Positions 20,459 through 28,728 of a stretch of DNA of 64,000 nucleotides are shown here, one piece after another. The notes beneath the pieces were generated by a model that did not search any database, was not told the origin of the DNA, and saw only the letters and a program-made list of their open reading frames with translations. Positions within the stretch are counted from its first letter, which is position 1, and each line of letters starts with the position of its first letter. A program made the position numbers and the translations under genes. This DNA comes from CADEEN01 sp963738425 (GTDB lineage: Bacteria > Pseudomonadota > Gammaproteobacteria > Burkholderiales > Burkholderiaceae_C), in NCBI GenBank assembly GCA_963738425.1, contig CAVTWT010000003.1, positions 1-64,000 of the forward strand. Direction: 5' to 3'.

Positions 20459-21612
20459 AACTGATTCGCCTGGCCGCACTCACGGCCGCTGCACTCGTCG
20501 CGCCACTGACCTTCGCTCAAGGGCAAAAACTCAAGGTCGGCCTGATGCTGCCGGCCACCGGCACGTTCGCGTCGCTCGGCACCGCCATCGAAAACGGCTT
20601 CAAGCTCTACGTCAGCGAACAGGGCGGCAAGCTCGGCGGCCGCGAGGTCGAGTTCGTCAAGGTCGACGACGAGAGTGAACCCGCCAAGGCCACCGACAAC
20701 GTCAACAAGCTGATCAAGCGCGACAACGTCGATGTCATCGTCGGCACCGTGCACTCCGGCGTGGCGATGGCGATGGCACGCGTGGCCAAGGACAGCGGCA
20801 CCATCCTGATCGTGCCGAACGCAGGTGCGGGCGCCGTCACCGGCCCGATGTGCGCGCCCAACATCTTCCGCTCGAGCTTCTCGAACTGGCAGACCGGCTA
20901 CGCCACCGGCGAAGCCGTGGCCAAGCGCGGCCACAAGAAGATCGCCACCGTGACCTGGAAGTACGCCGCGGGCGACGAGATGGTCGCCGGCTTCAAGGAA
21001 GCCTTCGAGAAGGCGGGTGGCCAGGTCGTCAAGGAGCTGAACCTGCCGTTCCCGAACGTCGAGTTCCAGGCCCTGCTGACCGACGTCGCTGCGACCAAGC
21101 CCGATGGCGTGTTCGCCTTCTTCGCCGGCGGCGGCGCGGTCAAGTTCGTCAAGGACTACGCGGCGGCAGGCCTGAAGAAGACCATTCCGCTCTACGGCAA
21201 CGGCTTCCTGACCGACGGCACGCTCGAAGCGCAAGGCGCAGACGCCGACGGCATCTTCACTGCGCTGCATTACGCCGACGGCCTGAACACGCCGCGCGAC
21301 AACGCCTTCCGCCTGGCGTATGCGAAAGCCTACAAGCTGCAGCCCGACGTCTATGCGGTGCAGGGCTACGACGCCGCGCAGATGCTGGCCGTGGGTTTGA
21401 ATGCCACCAAGGGCGACGCCAAGAAGACGGCCGAGTTCGCCAAGGCGGTGCAGGCCGCCAAGATCGACAGCCCGCGCGGTGTGTTCACGATCTCCAAGTC
21501 CAACAACCCGGTGCAGGATTTTTATCTTCGCCAGGTGGTGGGCAAGGAGAACAAGAACGTCGGCATCGCGAGCAAGGCATTGGCTGATCCCGGGCGCGGC
21601 TGCAAATTGTAG
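20455..21612 (+). CDS. benzoate-type ABC transporter substrate-binding protein (LivK-like)
   Basis: 385-residue periplasmic protein. The signal peptide MKLIRLAALTAAALVA-PLTFAQ is followed by LKVGLMLPATGTFASLG, LIKRDNVDVIVGTVHSG and GPMCAPNIFRSSFSNW. It is the binding component of the importer encoded by the next four genes and, given the operon, should bind benzoate or a similar aromatic acid. A close paralogue lies at 3838-5011. Two strong hairpins follow the stop, which could protect this mRNA so that the binding protein is made in excess over the membrane parts. Confidence 0.9.
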   Translation: MKLIRLAALTAAALVAPLTFAQGQKLKVGLMLPATGTFASLGTAIENGFKLYVSEQGGKLGGREVEFVKVDDESEPAKATDNVNKLIKRDNVDVIVGTVHSGVAMAMARVAKDSGTILIVPNAGAGAVTGPMCAPNIFRSSFSNWQTGYATGEAVAKRGHKKIATVTWKYAAGDEMVAGFKEAFEKAGGQVVKELNLPFPNVEFQALLTDVAATKPDGVFAFFAGGGAVKFVKDYAAAGLKKTIPLYGNGFLTDGTLEAQGADADGIFTALHYADGLNTPRDNAFRLAYAKAYKLQPDVYAVQGYDAAQMLAVGLNATKGDAKKTAEFAKAVQAAKIDSPRGVFTISKSNNPVQDFYLRQVVGKENKNVGIASKALADPGRGCKL

Positions 21613-21628
21613 GCTTCGCCACTCTCAA

Positions 21629-21677
21629 CACGGTGGCTGACGCCACCGTGTCCGCAGGTGGTCGGCTCGAGCCGACC
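21629..21677. promoter_or_regulatory. two tandem hairpins between binding protein and permease genes
   Basis: CACGGTGGC-TGAC-GCCACCGTG (21629-21650) and the perfect palindrome GGTCGGCTCGAGCCGACC (21660-21677), in the 94-base gap. No T-runs. Such paired hairpins after a binding-protein gene usually act as 3' stability or partial-termination elements. Confidence 0.6.
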
Positions 21678-21706
21678 TTCAACGACAACAACGATCGGCT
21701 TCAACG

Positions 21707-22588
21707 ATGGACCTGGCAACCTTCCTGATCCAGTGCCTGAACGCGCTGCAGTACGGGCTGCTGCTGTTTCTCGTCGCCTCCGGGTTGACGTTGATCTTCG
21801 GCATCATGGGCGTCATCAACCTGGCGCACGGCAGCTTCTACATGATCGGCGCCTACATGGCGTATGCGCTGTCGCCGGTCGTCAGCAGCACCTTCGGCGG
21901 CGGCTTTTTCGCCGTGCTGGCGGTCGGCCTCGTGCTCTCGGTGATCTTCGGCTATGTGCTCGAGTGGGTGTTCTACAGCTTCCTCTACGAGCGCGAGCAT
22001 CTGCAGCAGGTGCTGATGACCTACGGCCTGATCCTCGTCTTCGAGGAACTGCGCAGCCTGCTGGTCGGTGACGATGTGCACGGCGTGGCGATCCCGCCGC
22101 TGCTGGCCGGCAGCATCGCGCTGAGTGACGTGCAGCAGTACCCCGTCTATCGGCTCTTCATCAGCGGCGTCTGCCTGGCCCTGGCGCTGGGCATGTACTT
22201 CGTCTTCACGCGCACGCGCCTGGGCATGATGATCCGCGCTGGCAGCACGAACCGCGAGATGGTGCAAAGCCTTGGCATCGACATCACGTTTCTCTACCGC
22301 GTGGTCTTCGCCGCGGGTGTGGCGATCGCGGTGCTGGCGGGCATGGTCGCGGCACCGGTCTCCAGCGTCTATCCCGGCATGGGCAACTCGGTGCTGATCA
22401 TCTGCTTCGTCGTCGTCGTCATCGGCGGCATCGGCTCGATCCGCGGGGCACTGCTGGCGGCGCTGCTGATCGGTTTTGTCGACACCTTCGGCAAGGTGCT
22501 GCTGCCGTCGGCGGCCGGAGTGTTGGTGTACGTGCTCATGGCCTTGATCCTGCTGTGGAAGCCGGATGGTCTGTTCAAGGCGGGATGA
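21707..22588 (+). CDS. livH: ABC transporter permease (LivH family)
   Basis: 293-residue inner-membrane permease with about eight hydrophobic segments. It shows the family signature LTLIFGIMGVINLAHGSFYMI near the N-terminus, the EAA-like cytoplasmic region QSLGIDITFLYRVVF and VVVIGGIGSIRGALLAALLIG near the end. It pairs with LivM to form the pore of the putative benzoate importer. The ATG follows the double hairpin and lacks an obvious ribosome site. Confidence 0.92.
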   Translation: MDLATFLIQCLNALQYGLLLFLVASGLTLIFGIMGVINLAHGSFYMIGAYMAYALSPVVSSTFGGGFFAVLAVGLVLSVIFGYVLEWVFYSFLYEREHLQQVLMTYGLILVFEELRSLLVGDDVHGVAIPPLLAGSIALSDVQQYPVYRLFISGVCLALALGMYFVFTRTRLGMMIRAGSTNREMVQSLGIDITFLYRVVFAAGVAIAVLAGMVAAPVSSVYPGMGNSVLIICFVVVVIGGIGSIRGALLAALLIGFVDTFGKVLLPSAAGVLVYVLMALILLWKPDGLFKAG

Positions 22589-23604
22589 CCATCATGCAAA
22601 ACATCGACAAAGGCAAACTTCTCTTCGTCGCGCTCGCCTTCGGTGCGCTGGCGCTCTACCCGCTCGTCGCAGGCAAGTTCGGTATCGATCTGATCACCAA
22701 GATCATGATCTTCGCCATCTTCGCCTTGAGCCTCGAACTGCTCGTCGGCGGCACCGGCCTCGTCTGCTTCGGGCAAGCGGCCTTCTTCGGCATCGGCGCC
22801 TATGCGGTGGTGAAGTTGTCGCCCGAAAGCGATGCGGCGTCGCTGTTCTGGCTGCTGCCCGTTGCCGTGCTGCTCGCTGCGCTGTACGCGCTGCTCGTCG
22901 GTGCGCTGTCGCTGCGCACCAAGGGCGTGTACTTCATCATGGTCACGCTGGCGTTTGCGCAGATGGCGTACTACGTGGTGCATGACACGCCGCTCGGCGG
23001 CGGCACCGATGGCATTTATCTCAACGTCAAGCCGAGCGTTGCCGGCCTGCTCGACCTCGACAAGCCGGTGGTGTTCTACCTCTTCACGCTGGCGATGCTG
23101 GTGCTGGTGTTCGGCTTCCTCGCCCTGGTGCTGCGCTCGCGCTTCGGCCGCGCTCTCGCCGGCATCCGCGTCAACGAGCAGCGCATGCGGGCCACCGGGT
23201 TCTCGACCTACCCCTACAAGCTGGCCGCCTTCACGCTGTCGGGCGCGATCGCCGGCCTCGGCGGCGTCTTGTTCGCCATCAAGGACGGCTTCGTCAACCC
23301 CGAGCTGATGAGCTGGCACGAGTCGGGTGCCGTGCTGATCATGATCATCCTCGGCGGCCTCGGCCATTTGCGCGGTGCGCTGATCGGCGCCTTTGCGTTT
23401 GCACTGCTGCAGGAGTTCTTCAAGAGCGAAGCGATCTTCGGCGCGTTCGCCAAGCATTGGCACCTTGGCCTCGGGCTGACCATCATCGCCAGCGTGGCGC
23501 TGCTGCCCAAAGGCCTCGTCGGTTTGCCGGGCCAGTGGCGCGAGCGGCTGGTCGGTCGCGCGTCACGCCGCGCCGAAGCCTTGGGGGAGGCCGGCCATGA
23601 GTGA
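22585..23604 (+). CDS. livM: ABC transporter permease (LivM family)
   Basis: 339-residue second permease. Membrane segments include IFAIFALSLELLVGGTGLV and FGQAAFFGIGAYAVVKL, the LivM hallmark. The coupling loop is FGRALAGIRVNEQRMRATGF and near the end comes MIILGGLGHLRGALIGAF. I chose the ATG at 22585 because it overlaps the livH stop (ATGA); an internal ATG at 22594 is possible. Its 3' end overlaps livG by eight bases. Confidence 0.92.
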   Translation: MTIMQNIDKGKLLFVALAFGALALYPLVAGKFGIDLITKIMIFAIFALSLELLVGGTGLVCFGQAAFFGIGAYAVVKLSPESDAASLFWLLPVAVLLAALYALLVGALSLRTKGVYFIMVTLAFAQMAYYVVHDTPLGGGTDGIYLNVKPSVAGLLDLDKPVVFYLFTLAMLVLVFGFLALVLRSRFGRALAGIRVNEQRMRATGFSTYPYKLAAFTLSGAIAGLGGVLFAIKDGFVNPELMSWHESGAVLIMIILGGLGHLRGALIGAFAFALLQEFFKSEAIFGAFAKHWHLGLGLTIIASVALLPKGLVGLPGQWRERLVGRASRRAEALGEAGHE

Positions 23605-24343
23605 GATTTTACTGAAAGGCCGCGACATCACGCGCCGCTGGGGCGGGCTGGTCGCGGTCAACAAGGTGTCGCTCGACCTGCAGCGCGGCCAGGTGCACGC
23701 GGTGATCGGCACCAACGGCGCGGGCAAGAGCACGCTGATCAACATCCTGTCGGGCGAGATCCCGCCGAGCGACGGCAGCGTCGAGCTGCTCGGCCAGGAC
23801 GTGACGCGATGGACTCAGCCCAAACGCGCACGCGCCGGTCTGGGCCGCAGCTACCAGCGCAACACGATCTATCCGACGTTCACCGTGTTCGAGAACTGCC
23901 GCCTCGCTGCGCAGGCGAGCACGCAGAAGGCGTGGCAGTGGTGGCAGGACGCGCAGCGCTGCGAAGCCAGCACGAGTGCCGCGCGCATGGCAGCCACGCG
24001 CGCCGGGCTCGACGACTTTGTCGATCGCGAAGCCGGGCTGCTCTCGCACGGCCAGAAGCGCCAGCTCGAAATCGCGATGTGCCTGGCGACCCATCCCAAA
24101 GTGCTGCTGCTCGACGAACCGCTGGCCGGCATGGGCGCCGAAGAAACCGACCGCATGCTGGAGCTGCTCGGCGAACTGCGCGCCGGCCACGCCATCCTGC
24201 TCGTCGAGCACGACATGGACGCGGTGTTCCGCATCGCCGACCGCATCACCGTGATGGTCAACGGCATGGTGATCGCGAGCGACACGCCGCAGAACATTCG
24301 CAACAGCGCCGAAGTGCAGGCGGCTTATTTGGGAGGCCACTGA
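23597..24343 (+). CDS. livG: ABC transporter ATP-binding protein (LivG family)
   Basis: 248-residue ATPase. Walker A GTNGAGKSTLINILSG, signature LLSHGQKRQLEIAM (a variant of LSGGQ), Walker B VLLLDEPLAGMG and H-loop LLVEHDMDAVFRIADRI. It energises uptake by the LivHM-type permease. The signature Gly-Gly is replaced by His-Gly (SHGQ), which is common in this subfamily. It overlaps livM upstream and ends one base before livF. Confidence 0.92.
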   Translation: MSEILLKGRDITRRWGGLVAVNKVSLDLQRGQVHAVIGTNGAGKSTLINILSGEIPPSDGSVELLGQDVTRWTQPKRARAGLGRSYQRNTIYPTFTVFENCRLAAQASTQKAWQWWQDAQRCEASTSAARMAATRAGLDDFVDREAGLLSHGQKRQLEIAMCLATHPKVLLLDEPLAGMGAEETDRMLELLGELRAGHAILLVEHDMDAVFRIADRITVMVNGMVIASDTPQNIRNSAEVQAAYLGGH

Positions 24344-24344
24344 C

Positions 24345-25139
24345 ATGGCGAACGTGGACCCCCAAGCTCACTCTCGTTCGCTGCCCCCCGAGGGGGGTGT
24401 GGCTTCGCTTGGGGCGGCCCGGCGCTCAGCCGGTGACCCCATCCTCGAAGCCCGCGGCATCCACGCCTGGTACGGCAGCAGCCATGTGCTGCACGGCATC
24501 GACCTGACGATCGGCCGCGGCGAAACCATCGGCCTGCTCGGCCGCAACGGCATGGGCAAGAGCACGCTGATCCGCACGCTGCTCGGCCACGTGACGCAGC
24601 GCGACGGCCGCATCCACCTCTTCGGCCAGGACCTGTCCAAAGGCAAGCCGCACGAAGTGGCGCGGCGCGGCGTGGCCTATGTGCCGGAAGGCCGCGGCGT
24701 GTTCCCGAACCTGTCGGTGCGCGAGAACCTCGTCATGTCGGCCAAGCCCGCGCGCGACGCGAAAAGCGGCTGGACCTACGAGCGCGTGATGAAAACATTC
24801 CCGCGCTTGACCGAGCGTGTCAACAACCTCGGCAACCAGCTCTCCGGCGGCGAGCAGCAGATGCTGTCGATCGGCCGCGCGCTGATGACGCAGCCCGAGC
24901 TCATCATCCTCGACGAAGCCACCGAAGGCCTGGCGCCGCTGATCGTGGCCGACATCTGGCGGGTGATTTCAGAGATCCGCGCCAGTGGCATCGCCACGCT
25001 GATCGTCGATCGGGACTACCGCAAGGTGCTCGCGCAGTCGGACCGCGCGATCGTCTTGCAAAAAGGGCAGGTCGTGCTCAGCGGCGCCTCCGAGTCCTTG
25101 CGTTCGAGTTCGGAGCTCGCCTCCTTCCTCGGCGTTTGA
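24345..25139 (+). CDS. livF: ABC transporter ATP-binding protein (LivF family) with repeat-derived N-terminus
   Basis: 264-residue ATPase. Walker A GRNGMGKSTLIRTLLG, signature NQLSGGEQQMLSIGRAL, Walker B LIILDEATEGLAP. After Walker B the expected H-loop His reads LIVDRDYRKVLA, with Asp-Arg where most relatives have Glu-His. The first 32 residues (MANVDPQAHSRSLPPEGG and onward) are encoded by the dispersed repeat at 24360-24424 and are not family-like; the conserved part begins at ILEARGIHAWYGSSHVLHG. An in-frame GTG at 24399 preceded by AGGGGG inside the repeat is an alternative start. It completes the importer. Confidence 0.9.
   Translation: MANVDPQAHSRSLPPEGGVASLGAARRSAGDPILEARGIHAWYGSSHVLHGIDLTIGRGETIGLLGRNGMGKSTLIRTLLGHVTQRDGRIHLFGQDLSKGKPHEVARRGVAYVPEGRGVFPNLSVRENLVMSAKPARDAKSGWTYERVMKTFPRLTERVNNLGNQLSGGEQQMLSIGRALMTQPELIILDEATEGLAPLIVADIWRVISEIRASGIATLIVDRDYRKVLAQSDRAIVLQKGQVVLSGASESLRSSSELASFLGV
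24360..24424. repeat. dispersed palindromic repeat inside the livF 5' end
   Basis: CCCCAAGCTCACTCTCG followed by CCCCCCGAGGGGGG and CTTCGCTTGGGGCGGCCC. The core matches, in reverse orientation, the intergenic element at 19572-19613. Here it lies within the open reading frame and supplies about 22-30 codons. Confidence 0.65.
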
Positions 25140-25161
25140 ACACCACCACAGGAGACAAAAC

Positions 25162-26214
25162 ATGTTGAGCTACCAGGTCGAAGCCTTCGGCAAGCCGTTG
25201 GCACAAGTCATTCGGGACACGCCGGTGCCGCAAGGCAGCGAGGTCATCGTCAAGGTCGGCAGCTGCGGCGTCTGCCACAGCGACGTGCATTTGCACGACG
25301 GCTACTTCGATCTCGGCGGCGACGTCAAGCTCGACATGACGCGCACCGTGCAGCCGCCGCGCACGCTCGGCCACGAGATCGCCGGCACCGTCGTCGCCGT
25401 CGGCCCGACGGAATCCGCGCAAGGCGTCAAGGTCGGCGACCGCCGCGTCGTCTTTCCGTGGATCGGCTGCGGCGCGTGCTCGCTCTGCGCGGCCGGCAAC
25501 GAGCACCTGTGCAACAAGCCCTCGGCGCTCGGCATCCACCGCGACGGCGGCTTCTCCGATCACGTCAGCGTGCCGCACCCGAAGTATTTGCTCGACTACG
25601 GCTCGCTCGCCGAAGAGCAAGCCTGCACCTACGCGTGCTCGGGCCTCACGGCGTGGAGCGCGCTGAAGAAGGTTGCGCCGCTCGGACCCAAAGACCCGCT
25701 GCTGATCATCGGTGCCGGCGGCGTCGGCCTGTCGGGCATTCGGCTGGCGCGCAAGTTGTTCGAAGCGCCGCCGATCGTCGTCGAACTCGACAAGAGCAAG
25801 TGGGACATCGCGCGCGAAGCCGGCGCTGGCGAGCTCATCGACCCCAACGCCGACGGCGCGCTGAAGGCCTTGATGAAGAGCACCGGCGGCGTCGCCGCGG
25901 CGATCGACTTCGTCGGCGCCGGCGCGACCTTCAACTTCGGCTTCTCGGCCTTGCGCAAGGCCGGCAAGATGGTCTGCGTGGGCCTGTTCGGCGGCTCGAC
26001 GCCGATCGTTCCTGCGATGGTGTCGATGAAGGCCGTGACCGTGATGGGCTCGTATGTCGGCAGCCTGGCCGAGATGCAGGAGCTGATGGCGATTGCCAAG
26101 GACGGTTCGCTGCCGAACCTGCCACTGACCTCGCAACCCCTGGCCACGGCCACCGATGCGCTGGCCGATTTGCGCGCCGGCCGCATCCGTGGCCGCACGA
26201 TCCTCAAACCATGA
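25162..26214 (+). CDS. zinc-dependent alcohol dehydrogenase
   Basis: 350-residue medium-chain dehydrogenase. Catalytic zinc ligands are in GSCGVCHSDVHLHDG and LGHEIAGTVVAVG, structural zinc Cys in WIGCGACSLCAAGNEHLC and the NAD site in LLIIGAGGVGLSGIRLA. GGAGA precedes the ATG. It follows livF by 22 bases and overlaps the PhaE-like gene by four. It resembles dehydrogenases that act on alicyclic or aromatic alcohols and CoA esters. A second copy lies at 27687. The substrate is unknown; benzyl-alcohol-type oxidation feeding benzoate is one option. Confidence 0.85.
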   Translation: MLSYQVEAFGKPLAQVIRDTPVPQGSEVIVKVGSCGVCHSDVHLHDGYFDLGGDVKLDMTRTVQPPRTLGHEIAGTVVAVGPTESAQGVKVGDRRVVFPWIGCGACSLCAAGNEHLCNKPSALGIHRDGGFSDHVSVPHPKYLLDYGSLAEEQACTYACSGLTAWSALKKVAPLGPKDPLLIIGAGGVGLSGIRLARKLFEAPPIVVELDKSKWDIAREAGAGELIDPNADGALKALMKSTGGVAAAIDFVGAGATFNFGFSALRKAGKMVCVGLFGGSTPIVPAMVSMKAVTVMGSYVGSLAEMQELMAIAKDGSLPNLPLTSQPLATATDALADLRAGRIRGRTILKP

Positions 26215-26615
26215 GCACAGAACAGACGAACGTCACCGCAATCGACTGGAACCAGTTCAGCCCGGCCACGATGTGGCGCGACTGGATCGTCAAGTCCGAA
26301 GCGCAGTGGAGCGACACCGTGTCGCAACTGCTCAAGGACGAGCGCAGCGGCGGCGTGCTGAAAAAGCAGGTCGATGAAGCGCGCATGGCGCACCGCCAGT
26401 TCGGCGAGATGGCGCAGGCCGCGCTCGCTGCGGCCTACCTGCCGACGCGTGCCGACATCGAAGCGATCGACGAGCGCATGGGCAAGATTGAGGATGGCCT
26501 GGCGCAATTGAGCGCGCAGGTTGTGGCGCTGCGCGAAGCTCTGGTGACGCAAGGCGCGGCCAAGGTCGTGCGCGTGCCACGCACCCGCGCGGCGCCGAAG
26601 AAGAGCAAGGCGTGA
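26211..26615 (+). CDS. short PhaE-like subunit of a class III PHA synthase
   Basis: 134-residue protein. The middle (AALAAAYLPTRADIEAIDER) followed by the coiled coil GKIEDGLAQLSAQVVALRE resembles the C-terminal signature of PhaE and phasin-like synthase subunits. The tail is Lys-rich (RTRAAPKKSKA). It is much shorter than typical PhaE (about 360 residues), which is why I call it PhaE-like. It overlaps the dehydrogenase stop upstream and the PhaC-like gene downstream (GTGA), indicating tight coupling with both. An alternative is a phasin-type accessory protein. Confidence 0.65.
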   Translation: MSTEQTNVTAIDWNQFSPATMWRDWIVKSEAQWSDTVSQLLKDERSGGVLKKQVDEARMAHRQFGEMAQAALAAAYLPTRADIEAIDERMGKIEDGLAQLSAQVVALREALVTQGAAKVVRVPRTRAAPKKSKA

Positions 26616-27671
26616 AAGCCGCCGCTTCGCAAGCGTTGCCGAACCCGATGCAGCGCGCCTTGTCGCGTCTGGGCATCGCGGCGGAAAACTTTGCCGACAT
26701 GGCCGGGCCCCTGGGCGTAACGCCGAAGGAAACCATCCACGCCAGCGGCACCTTGAAGCTGCACCACTACAAGCCTCTCGCCGACAGCGTCTATCGCGTG
26801 CCGGTGCTGATCGTCACCTCGCTCGTCAACCAGCCCTACATCCTCGACCTCGTGCCGGGGCAGAGCATGGTCGAGTTCCTGCTGCGCCAGGGTTTCGATG
26901 TCTATCTGATCGAGTGGGGCCGGCCGCGCCGCGAGCACACGGACCTGACGCTCGAAGACCATGTGCTGCGCCTGCTGCCCGAGTGCGTGGATGCGGTGCT
27001 GCGCGACAGCGGCGAGCGCGAGCTGTCGATCATCGGCTACTGCGTCGGTGGCTTGCTCTCGGTCTTGTATGCCGCATTGACGCCGAAAGCGCCGCTGAAA
27101 AACCTGGTCTGCATGGCCGCGCCGATCAACGGCGATGGCCTGGTGTCGCTGAAAGCCTGGATGGGCGAAGGCTTCGACGAAGAAGCGCTGATCGAACAGT
27201 TCGGCAACGTGCCGGCCGACTGGGTGCAGAACACGCTGCGCGCATTGCGCCCCTTCGGCAAGCTGGCCGGCGCGGCGAATCTGCTCAACCAGATCGACAA
27301 GCGAAGACACCGTGCGCTCGAACCTGCGCATGGGCAAATGGGAGAGCGACAACATCCCGTTCCCCGGCGGCGTGTTCCGGCAGATGGTCAATGACTTCCT
27401 GCGCGGCAACAAGCTGGTCAAAGGCACGTGGCAGATCGGCGGCCAGCGCGCGAAGCTGGCCAACATCAAGCAGCCGCTGCTGCACCTGCTGGCGCAGGAC
27501 GATCACATCACGCCGTATGCGTCGGCGAGCGACCTCGTCAAGCTGGCAGGCAGCCGCGACAAGAGCGAGCACGTCGTCAAGGGCGGCCATGTCGGCCTCG
27601 TCGCCGGCCGCGGCGCGGAGACGCGCATGTGGCCGGCGTTGAATGCGTGGCTGGCGCCCCGATCCGTTTAG
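26612..27671 (+). CDS. phaC: class III PHA synthase-like protein (PhaC), one frameshift
   Basis: About 352 residues after repair, the normal length for class III PhaC. The lipase-like box IIGYCVGGLLSVLY has the nucleophile Cys in place of Ser, the acid is in LLAQDDHITPYASA and the His in VVKGGHVGLVAG, so the synthase triad is complete. PVLIVTSLVNQPYILDL and FDVYLIEWGRP are also typical. An extra base (or two missing) near 27303 breaks it; repair joins LLNQIDK to EDTVRSNLRMGKW. GTG start overlaps the PhaE-like gene. It should polymerise hydroxyacyl-CoA; finding it between two dehydrogenases in a benzoate operon is unusual. Confidence 0.75.
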
Positions 27672-27686
27672 TTTGTTGGAGAACCG

Positions 27687-28728
27687 ATGCGTTGTTATTG
27701 CGTGATGCACCACGGCCAGCCGCTCGAGCTGGTGGAAAAAGACATCCCCGCGCCGCAGGGCAGCGAGGTGCTGGTGAAGGTCAAGGCCGCCGGCCTGTGC
27801 CACACCGATCTGCATTTGTGGGAAGGCCACTACGACCTCGGCGGCGGCAAGAAGCTGATGCTGGCCGACCGCGGCATCAAGCCGCCGATGACGCTGAGTC
27901 ACGAGATCGTCGGCGAGGTGGTCAGCGGGCAGGGCGCGCCGGTCGGCAAGACGGTGCTGATCCACCCGTGGATCGGCTGCGGCGACTGCGCGGCCTGCCA
28001 GCGCGGCGAAGAGAACATCTGCATCAAGCCGCAGTCGCTCGGCGTCGTGCGGCCCGGCGGCTTTGCCGAGTACGTCATCGTGCCGCACGCGCGCTACCTC
28101 GTCGCCATCGACGGCCTCGACGACGCCGAAGCCGCGCCGCTGGCCTGCGCCGGCGTCACCACCTACAGCGCGCTGAAGAAATTCGGCGAGCGCATCAAGA
28201 CCGATCCGGTGGTCATCATCGGCGCCGGGGGCCTGGGCTTGATGGCGATCGAGGTGCTGAAAGCCATGGGCGGCAAGGGTGCGATCGTCGTCGACATCGA
28301 TCCTTCCAAACGCGAAGCCGCATTGAAGGCCGGCGCGCTCGTCCGCCATCGACGCGAAGGCGGCCGATGCCGTCGCGCAAGTGCAGGCCGCCACGAACGG
28401 CGGCGCGCGCGCGGTGCTCGACCTCGTCGGCGCCACGCCCACCGTCACGCTGGCCACGGCGGCTTGCGCACGCGGCGGCCACATCGTCATCTGCGGCCTG
28501 ATGGGCGGCGACATCACGCTCTCGCTGCCGGTCATCCCGATGCGCCCGCTGACGCTGCAGGGCAGCTATGTCGGCACGCTCGACGAACTGCGCGAACTCG
28601 TGGCGCTGGTGCAGCGCACGAAGATGAAGCCGATCCCCGTGCAGCGCCGGCCGATGGCCGAGGCCAACGCGGCGATGCAGGAGCTGATCGCCGGCAAGGT
28701 CGTCGGCAGAACCATCCTCATCCCCTGA
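27687..28728 (+). CDS. zinc-dependent alcohol dehydrogenase, second copy, one frameshift
   Basis: About 346 residues when repaired and clearly paralogous to the gene at 25162. Catalytic zinc motif AAGLCHTDLHLWEGHYDLGG and structural zinc WIGCGDCAACQRGEENIC, then NAD site VIIGAGGLGLMAIEVLKAMG. An extra base near 28340 breaks the frame; without it LKAGA continues to SSAIDAKAADAVAQV. The ATG follows GGAG. It lies directly after the PhaC-like gene and its stop overlaps the next hydrolase start. Substrate unknown. Confidence 0.83.

Noticed and set aside
26612..27671. PhaC-like protein read as an ordinary serine hydrolase
   Set aside because: The nucleophile is Cys (GYCVGG) and GGHVGLVAG is synthase-like, so PHA synthase-like is the better call.
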